From contig WPDH01000145.1 of NCBI GenBank assembly GCA_019137255.1, forward strand, positions 1 through 64,000: a stretch of DNA of 64,000 nt, written 5' to 3'. The DNA comes from Corinectria fuckeliana (taxonomy: Eukaryota; Ascomycota; Sordariomycetes; Hypocreales; Nectriaceae). The translations under genes and the position numbers were made by a program. The notes below the pieces were generated by a model. It saw only the letters and a list, made by a program, of their open reading frames with translations, searched no databases and was not told where the DNA came from. Below, one piece after another: positions 56,293 through 64,000 of this stretch. How positions within the stretch are numbered: the first letter of the stretch is position 1; the number at the start of each line of letters is the position of its first letter.

Positions 56293-58663
56293 ATGAGTGC
56301 ACCTAGAGATCCCGAGGCGGAGGAGGCCAACATTTCATATCCTTCTCCCGGGACCGAGAGAATGGAGGCTGGCCCTTTTTACAACACGGGTGGGCGCGAA
56401 GGGGTTCCAGATCACCAGGACCACACCGATCATGTATCCGAGCAAGTGCAGGTGCAGGAGCACGAGCACGAGCACGATCAGGGCGAGCTGCCCCTAGAGC
56501 CCGCGACTCCCCAGCAACACGACTCCCGTCCAGCTAACCTCGAGGAGCTGCAGCTGGCAGCACAGCTTGGCCAGGGCCTCGCTGGCACACCTCTCATGCC
56601 CACTACCGATCCCAATATGAACGTCGAGGACCCCAACCTGCGAAGCATCATGCCCCATCCCGAGCCGGAGCAGCAACAGACCCCGTCATATGTGCAAGAT
56701 ACGCCTAGTACCGATCGCATGATGTCGCATCCCATGCCCGTCCAGGTCGGCCCTCCAATGCCTCCGCATTACTCCATGGATAATAGTATCCCGCCTCGGA
56801 AGCGATCCAAAGTATCGCGTGCCTGTGACGAGTGTCGACGGAAGAAGATCAAGTGTGATGCGCAGTCGGATACCGGCGAAAGCCCCTGTTCTAGCTGCGC
56901 GCGGTCCTCTATCCGATGCTTATTTAGTCGAGTGCCTCAGAAGCGAGGGCCAAGCAAGGGGTATGATAACCCCCTCACCGTCTCTTGGGTATCATAGAAC
57001 TGACATTGCCCCAGATACATCAAGGAGCTGGCAGATCGTATCCATAGTATCGAGAACAAGCTCGAGAATGAAGGAGGCCTGAGCCAGGACGACCTCGACC
57101 ATCTCTTTGTCCCAGACCGACCGCGCACCAGCAACGTCGGTAGTGTCGGTGGTGACGATGCGAGCCGGAAGCGCCCATTTTCGAGCATTTCGGGCGAGTT
57201 CACCACACCTGCACCCACACGACAAAACCCATGGGGTTCAGAGCATCGGTCTATCCAGCCCTCCTCGACGGCCTCGGATGGCTATGCGGCCCCCTACACC
57301 AACAACAACGGCCCACTGGCACCACAGCCTGCAGCTATCAAGCCCGACGTGACGCCTTCGAAGCCTCCAGTTGCAGCTATGGACATCTCAATGACTGACA
57401 CCGATGGGGTTCCCGATATTGACGAGGACACCCTTCACAGGCAAGTGCGACCATCAACTCCTGAATGGCCCTCGCTAACCTTCGCATAGCTACTTGTCGA
57501 ATGTGCAGCCAGTGTATCCGATCTTGCCAAGTAGCAAGGGAAGAATACAAGATTTGCTTGCGCAGTGCCCGTCGTCTGTCCGAACCGCATTTGCCAACGC
57601 CTTACTAGCAGTAACAATTTCGTCAGGAGACGTGAAGCTCGCTAGCTCTCTGCTGAACGAGTGGGAGAGCAGTGAGGCTCCGCACTCGCTAGCAGCCAAC
57701 ATTGTGCATGCGCAAACCCTGCTGCTGCTCATTATTGAAGCCGACTGGCGATCCTCATCAACACTGCCATTCCTCCTAGCCCGAGCGGTTGCGCTTGCGA
57801 ATTCGATGAAGCTCTGGCGGTATACTCCTATGGAATCGGCCTCGGAGCCGGATTCGGACGACCAGTTGTGCGTGCGAGTCTGGTGGTCATTGATTCTAAT
57901 GGATCGCTGGCATGCGGCAGGGACGGGAAAACCTGCGCAAATTCCGGACAGCAGTGTTGTTGCGCCGCCCGGTCTGGAGAACATCCTCGGAGAAGTGTGC
58001 TTCTACCTCGTCCGTAAGTGATAGTTTCCGTGGTATTGGGCGAGTTATGCTTATTGACATTACATGTTAGGGCTATCGAAGCTGCTGAACCGAGTGTCGC
58101 ATGTCGTGTCGACGCTGCAGCCAGGAGCCACCACGACGGAGCAGCCAATGGCGGCGATCCTGACGGACTACATTGAGAACTATCGTGAGGACCTGCCGGC
58201 GCACATTGAGCCAGCATCTCATCCGCTGGTACACCTGGCATACTGGCACTGCAAACTTTTGGTAACACTCCTGACACCCGGGGCAACACCGGCGGAGACG
58301 ATGTGGCCGACGAAGGAGCTGGCGAACCTTTTGTTTGCGCACACTTACCTCCGGAGCCCACTGGTGAATCACTTTGCATCACTTGTAGCCATGTCTCTTG
58401 CGAAACTGTCCAAGCTAGACAGTTCTAAGGAAGAGACAACACTGCTGATCAAGGACATCGTAGAGAAGCCCGGAGAAGTGTGGGATGGGATCAGGGATAA
58501 GCTGTCAGAGCAGATGCGACCGACGTCTTCAGTGGAGACGGCAGCGAGCCAGGGTTTACAGCACTTGGCGGATTTGGCAACGGCACACGAGGGGATCGCG
58601 CCCGGGGGCGACGAGATTGCGTTTGGACCATCACTGGCGTCGGGGTATCTGGACGTCGCGTGA
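56293..58663 (+). CDS. Zn2Cys6 transcription factor, RGT1-like
   Basis: Four exons, 56293-56960, 57015-57440, 57490-58013 and 58071-58663, give 736 residues. The ATG at 56293 is the first in frame. The N-terminus is acidic and Gln/His-rich (QVQVQEHEHEHDQGE). The Zn2Cys6 domain lies at about 176-215: SRACDECRRKKIKCDAQ, CSSCARSSIRCLFS, then RVPQKRGPSKGYIKELADRI leading into a coiled coil (SIENKL). The RVPxKRGPSKGY run is the mark of the RGT1-type glucose regulators. The middle-homology region follows (SYLSNVQPVYPILPSSKGRI, VWWSLILMDRWHA). Its likely role is control of sugar transport or carbon use; this is by family only. Intron 2 has a GC donor (GCAAGT), the only frame-keeping choice. Confidence 0.87.
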
Positions 58664-61600
58664 CGGGAGATAATAATGGGCGCGTGATGACGACGAGTCT
58701 ATTCACGGATACCGCAACTCCATGCGAAAGAAGGGACCGATGAGAGTCCTAGGATACGAGAGAGATGGGCGCCCAGAATGCGAGGTGGGGGCCATCTCAA
58801 ATGAGGCAACGCCTGGCAGCGGAGGCATTGGACGCAGACTGGAGTGTGTACGAGTACCCACCCATCATGATGCTTGTTCTAGTCGTGGTTGAGATGGAGC
58901 GTCGGTTTGGTCAAGGGGAGTTTGTCTGGACAAGCTGGCCGATTACGGACCAGAGACGAATGGCGTCGAGCTAGGTTTTTTTTCTTCCTCTTTAACGTGC
59001 GTGTACGATGGGTTAGATTTAGGTACAGGATGATGAATGAAAGGGACCAGACTAGAAAGAAAACGAGATGAAACCAGTCGATATAATCCTACCTCGCTGT
59101 TGGTATGGTACGGGGGACGGACAAGCACGCCAGGTGGTACTCGGCCACTCGGGGCAGTGATGAATCGCGGATTCGTCCACTACGTAGCTAATTAGGTTAA
59201 CCTGACACGACGCCATCACAGATCGGCCGGCGCCAGCAGGGAAACGGAAAGAAGGGGGAAAGTTAGCGCCTACTTAGATTGGACCCTGACCGTCACGGGT
59301 GGTTTGGCGCCTTTGTTTGGCAGAGGGGATCACCGCCGTGGCCCGATTGCCGACTGCCGATTGTCCGCCCTCTGCGCACGAGGCAGGAAAATCGGCCCTA
59401 GACCAGGCAGGTGAACTAATTAGCAACGACGATGGAAATCAAAATTCGATTCTCGACGGCGCTGTGGAAGAAGGCGTCATCGCCGCTTGCCCGACGTAGC
59501 GGTGAGAACCGGGCCATTGTTCGCCGTGGTGCAGAGGCAAGTTCGTCGCAAGAAAGTGTTGGGACGAGTAAGAAGTCGCGTTTGCCGGCTTTGACATGAA
59601 CGAGGCGCATAGTAATACCGAGGGAAGGGTTTGACAAGTCCCAGCGTATTCGCCGAGTTGACGGACACACGCAGATTGCTTATTGATGGACAGGTGGATC
59701 GACGTTGATTGGATCTTGGTAAAGTGACAGGTAATTAATACTACGTAGTTAGTACGAAGTATGGACCCCTTTTATTTTGTGCTGCAAACATTGGTATCGG
59801 CATATTGATGGACATCGCGATCCAAATTACACTGAAATAGTCCTGGGCCGTGCCCTGGTTGCCTCAGGCTTCAACAACCCTTTCCCAAATCTGCCTTCCG
59901 GCCCGGCCCCGGTCCACACCTCCGGGCTCCCCCCCCCCCCCTCCCCCCAAAACAACCCCGGCCGACCGCCCTCCTTCTTCCCCTCGTCCTCGCCCTCGTC
60001 GTCCGTCCAACTCCGTTTTAGGTAAATACTCGAATAACACACGATCCCACCCCAACAGCGGCGAACGTGCTAACTACCTACCTACCTACGTAACCACACC
60101 GAGATTTCTGCGTTCCCCCCTTTCCAATCCCTGGCACATATATGTCTCCCGTTTTATGCCAAAACACGCTCGGTTTGCGGGCGGGCCTCGGAGGAGCGGG
60201 GCGGGCGGGCGGGCGGGCGTCTCAAGACTCCCGTCGGTCGAGGGTGAGCGCAGCAGCATGCTAGGTAATAGACCACAGGTAGCCATATTTAGCCGCAGCC
60301 AGGGCCAGGGCCAGGACTAGCCATGGATGATGGATGATGGATGCAAGTCAAAGAGCCCTGCCGCCTACATACGTATCTAGTACGTACTATGTACTACGCA
60401 CAGTCAATCCCAGTTCCCGATGCCAGTTCCCGCGGTTCCGCAGTGGGGGGAAACATTCATGATACAGGAGGTCGGATGCTGTGCAGCACGAAGTAGTTGC
60501 CTGCAAAGGCCGCCTGGGCGGGCACCTCACCGAGTGCCGGAGACAGTGCCAATGCTAGTGAGGTCGCTGAGTTTCCATCCCAGACTGGAAAGCCTAGACC
60601 AAACCCGAAGAAAAGCCCCAGCGCTTAATAAGTTAGGTAGAATTGGACGTGGCGTGGTTGGCGCGTGGCATTGCTGGTTGACTCCCACGACTGTTGTGAG
60701 TACCATGTACTTTGCCCCAGATCTAAAGCGATGCCCGACTCTGGGGGACCGGCAGGAAAAAAATGAAAGGCGGGGTGAGTGTAAGACTCCCGCGTGAGAA
60801 GGGGGACTACGAATACTGCTACGAAGTACGAAGTACCACCAGAAATCGAACAACGAGTAAGAGAGGGATCAGCCAAACTGACCCTGTCCCGGACTCTCAG
60901 CTCCATCAAACATCAAGCATTAAGCGCCACGCACCACGCATCAAGCGTCCGGCATCATCTAACATCCAACATCCAACATCCAGCATGTAGCTGCTGCGCA
61001 AGGACCAAGATCCCACCCGAGCTGGCTTTGGCTTCTCCTCTTCCTCTCCTGTTTCCGGGCGGCCGACGACGTTCCATCCATGAGTTCCTCTCTGTCCATC
61101 CGAGGTTGGCGGCAGGCTTCCGTCGCCAATCTCCACTCTTGGGCTTGGCTTTCTTTCCCTTGGTTCCCTTGCTCATGCATCAATCAGATCAGTCAAATCA
61201 CCAACACCATAAGCGTAACCCACCACCCAAACAAGCCAGTCACCTGCGAAACATTGGCACAAGGGCAAAGCTGTTTCTTCGTGGTGGCATCATCGACCTC
61301 GACTCGCCTGGTCTCAGTCTCTCCATCGTCATCATCTCTATTGTAAGCCGTATATACCCTTTCGGCCGAGCGAAACAAAGAAAAATGTATAAGAATATTC
61401 AAAAAAGAAAAGGCACAGACAAAAATGGCCAAAACTAATAGGCTGACGTGACAAACAAGTCTATCTCGACCCATATGTGCAGGGTTCCCGTCTCCTCTCC
61501 TTTTTTATTTTGACATCCTTCATGCGAGCAAACGTGGCAATTCTCCGTCTAGCCTCGCCTCTTCCTTTTTCACCTAGCGCGCTCTCTCTTCCTCTCTGGC

Positions 61601-62174
61601 TGGCTGCTGGCTGGCTCGGAATATTCGCCTAGGGTACCGTGTATCGCAAATCTTTCAACATCGTTACTCGTTGCTTCACAGACTTCCCTGCAAGGGACAC
61701 CACATGGGCTCTCTTTCATCTTGGTGGTGTGTGCCTTTTTCAGACCCAAAATTCAGAAACAACCCTGGACTACCCCGGCCTCTTCCGGCTACCACCCCAG
61801 ACTCTCCTGCAAGCCATGCTCCACCTAATCGCCTACCCCAGCCGATGAGAAACGTCGTGGTCATCATCATAATCGTCAGATCTCGAACACTGGACCGACT
61901 CGAGGGGGGAAATAGGAAATGCTTTCTCTCCCCTTCAAGCTGAGTCAGTCCCTTCGTGGTCCAAGAAGAGAAATAGATGGTCCGTATAGCAAGCGTGTTG
62001 CTGCTCAATGAATAAAACGTATTTTTTTTGTGGTGTGTTGCGTAAAAGAAAGCGAATGCCATGCACCTTCATGGCATTTCTTGGCAATTGGTATTTCCCA
62101 GCGCCTGCCGTTTTTGTTCAAATGATTTAAAACCATGGGTATTGCAGTACGCCAAACTCGATCCCATAACATGT
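58664..62174. other. Long convergent non-coding region (3.5 kb)
   Basis: Between two regulator 3' ends. It contains a C run near 59930-59950, a GGGC repeat near 60195-60220, GATG-type repeats near 60325-60345 and an ACATCC-type repeat near 60960-60985. No gene recognised on either strand. Both 3' UTRs are expected within a few hundred bases of the stops, leaving about 2.5 kb unexplained. Confidence 0.5.
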
Positions 62175-63708
62175 TCACATCTCCCAGAGGTTGGGCATAG
62201 AAGCCGGGCCCAGAGGATCTGGGCTGTCGTCCATAGCTGTGGTGACGCCCTCGTTATAGTTGGGCATCCAGAACGCTGGGTCGTCCTCAACCATGGATAG
62301 ACCAGCTCCCGCAACGGGGCCACTGTCGGGGCCCTTGTAGAAGCTGTCGTAATCAATGCTGGTCAGGTCTGTTGAGCTGGCCATCATGTTGTTTTGCCGC
62401 AAAAACGTGCTGTTGGTGCCAAAGCCGTCGAGGCCATCGAAGTCGCCGTCGCCGCCGGGCATAAAGTCTTCTACTTCGGAGACCTCACCCGAGGTCGATG
62501 TCGTGTTAGCCAAGTGGGGGAGGTGTTCTGAGCCGCTACCAAAGTCGAAAAGGCCATTGAAGCTCTGGGCTCCGGCCTGGCTGTAGCTTGAGGGTGTAAA
62601 GCTATCGCCCTTCATGTCTGATAGGTCGTAGTGGCTCCAATCGACCGAGGCGGCGCTTAGACCAGCGCTGTACATGGGGCCATCTGTCTCTGAGTTGAAG
62701 CCGGATCCAAAGAGGTCGAAGCTGCCGTTGGCCATATATGGTGGGTACTCGATGCCTGATAGGTCAAGCGGAGGCAGGTTGCCGTTGAGGGTCTGGAAGC
62801 CGGCGCTGCCGCTCATGAGTGGGGAAGCCGTCTCCGACTTGACTCGGCGCTGTTCCCTGGTGCTGGAAGCACGAGCCCGAGTGCTGGGCGCGTCTCGGGT
62901 GCCCTTCTGCATCAGGCTGTCGGTGCCCAGGCTCCCAGTGCTGTGAGCAGAGTTGACCCGGCTGAGCGTATAAGGGCTGCACTTTTGCGCAACCCGGTTG
63001 TTCCGGTGAGCGGGCTTGTGGTGGCCGTTCTGATCGAAGGTCAGGACGCCGTCTGAGTGGACAGTGTTGGCTCTCCGTCGGCGGGTGGGAGCCTTGGCAC
63101 GGCCAGAGGCGCTGATGCTTTGACATTCGCCCTCCGAGTCGGACTCGGGAACGGTATCAAGAGCCGGTTCCTTTTTACTAGAGCAGGTGCAGCGGCCACC
63201 ATGGTTACAGCAACACGTCTCTGTACATTGTCAATAAACAGCATTCTGAGACCCGCTCCGGACTGTTCGAGAAGTTGAGGCTCACCGTTGTGTCCGTCGA
63301 CGGTCGGCTGCAAGTGCGCGCACTTGCTCGTCTTCTCGCCGCAGTCGCACTTGACGTGAGCGGAGCGCGACTTGCGCATCGCACGGCAGTGGGCGCATTG
63401 AGAGACAGGCCGACCCTTCTTATTGATATGCTGAAGTGGACGATCTGAACAACAGAACACGGCCGTTAGCATGTGTTTATTGAAGAACAGGGCGTTGGAG
63501 ACGCAGTGCTTTAGCAATGGCAGATGCTAGGATGAGTGCCAGTGCCGTGCAATGTGCCATGGCGAAGCGACGAGGGGACCCCGCGCAAGGCACGAGCCTT
63601 GCTGAAGCAACGACGACGACGGCGGTACTTACCGGAATGTTGGCAGTTGCTCACACGATGGCCGCGTACGCAGGCTTCGCAGGCATACTTCTCGCCGTCG
63701 ATTATCAT
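62175..63708 (-). CDS. Copper-fist transcription factor
   Basis: Three exons, 63633-63708, 63286-63444 and 62175-63220, give 426 residues. The copper-fist domain (about 1-62) starts MIIDGEKYACEACVRGHRVS, holds Cys11, Cys14 and Cys23 with a following His, and the KKGRPVSQC minor-groove motif, then CAHCRAMRKSRSAHVKCDCG. A second Cys cluster, TCCCNHGGRCTCSS, follows near residues 79-92 and is made by joining exons 2 and 3; such clusters bind Cu(I). The rest is acidic, Ser/Gly-rich and ends PNLWEM, with short activation-like stretches. Family members (Mac1, Cuf1, GRISEA, Ace1) sense copper and regulate uptake, superoxide or metallothionein genes. Which subtype this is cannot be settled by eye. 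No copper transporter is in the window. Confidence 0.92.
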
Positions 63709-64000
63709 TGTGGTGGGTGAATTGGTGAGTTTGTTTGGTTGAGGTGTGCGGGAGCTGGAGAGATGCGCGAGCGAAAGCGGAAGCGAAGGCGGAAGTGGGA
63801 GTTGAAGTTTGAGGAGCTGTAGGAGCTGACGGCAGCAGGAGAAAGCTACTTCGTATAGTCCTTAAGTTGTCGAAGACGTCTGGGTTGAAGCAAGGTTGAT
63901 TGCTTGCTTGCTTTTGTCTCAGAAATCGGGGCAATCGAAGAATCGAGGGCGGGCGACCAGGGTAGCCTTGGGGGGGAACCAAGCTCTTCGTGTTAATCCG
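63709..64000. promoter_or_regulatory. Upstream region of the copper-fist gene
   Basis: 292 bp to the window edge, containing at least part of the 5' leader and promoter. No copper-response motif that I can name was seen. Confidence 0.4.

Noticed and set aside
60420..61438. Several 90-210-codon frames in the convergent gap
   Set aside because: Made of simple repeats and low-complexity sequence with no conserved motif.
1..64000. CRISPR arrays, operons, prophage or bacterial mobile elements
   Set aside because: The DNA is fungal nuclear; no such array, transposase or integrase was seen.

Overview
The window is nuclear DNA from a filamentous ascomycete, most likely a Sordariomycete. The evidence is spliceosomal genes with short introns (about 50-90 bp) carrying GTAAGT/GTATGT-like donors and CTAAC/CTGAC branch points a few bases before the acceptor, GC-rich coding sequence, and fungus-specific families (Zn2Cys6 and copper-fist regulators, GDS1-type winged helix, fungal NDUFA1). 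Gene models below were built by hand from reading frames, splice signals and remembered family conservation; nothing was run against a database.

Layout. 1-53: 3'-truncated tRNA-Ser(AGA) at the left edge. 0.8-5.6 kb: an IMPACT-family protein (-) divergent from an OMS1-type mitochondrial methyltransferase (+), then a GDS1-type winged-helix protein (-). 5.6-9.6 kb: long divergent non-coding region. 9.6-27.6 kb: PhzF-like isomerase (+), CCR4-NOT scaffold NOT1 (-), F-BAR/SH3 cytokinesis protein (+), seipin (+), and a DUF7918-like protein (+). 27.6-32.5 kb: a less conserved stretch with a P-loop kinase-like gene (-), a likely gene relic and a class C beta-lactamase-like serine hydrolase (+). 33.4-42.9 kb: housekeeping block with NTF2 (+), ribosomal eL8 (-), tRNA thiolase NCS6/CTU1 (+), complex I subunit NDUFA1 (-) and a Sas3-type MYST acetyltransferase (+). 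43.5-52.6 kb: cupin protein (+), Zn2Cys6 regulator (-), PAN2 deadenylase (-) and a SAM methyltransferase (-). 56.3-63.7 kb: RGT1-like Zn2Cys6 regulator (+) and a copper-fist regulator (-), separated and flanked by long non-coding stretches.

Functional links. NOT1 and PAN2 act in the two cytoplasmic deadenylation complexes. IMPACT-like, eL8 and NCS6 all bear on translation. OMS1 and NDUFA1 are mitochondrial. These look like an ordinary euchromatic fungal neighbourhood, not an operon or a secondary-metabolite cluster.

I found no clearly new biological system. The most notable structures are at the RNA-processing level: a 4-nt microexon in NDUFA1, a GC-AG intron in the RGT1-like gene, start codons isolated on 3-nt exons (eL8, possibly seipin), 7-nt and 18-nt exons in NTF2, and an in-frame, stop-free 87-bp intron in the serine hydrolase. 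There is also an AT-rich island that looks like a decayed repeat and a sequencing gap inside a G run.
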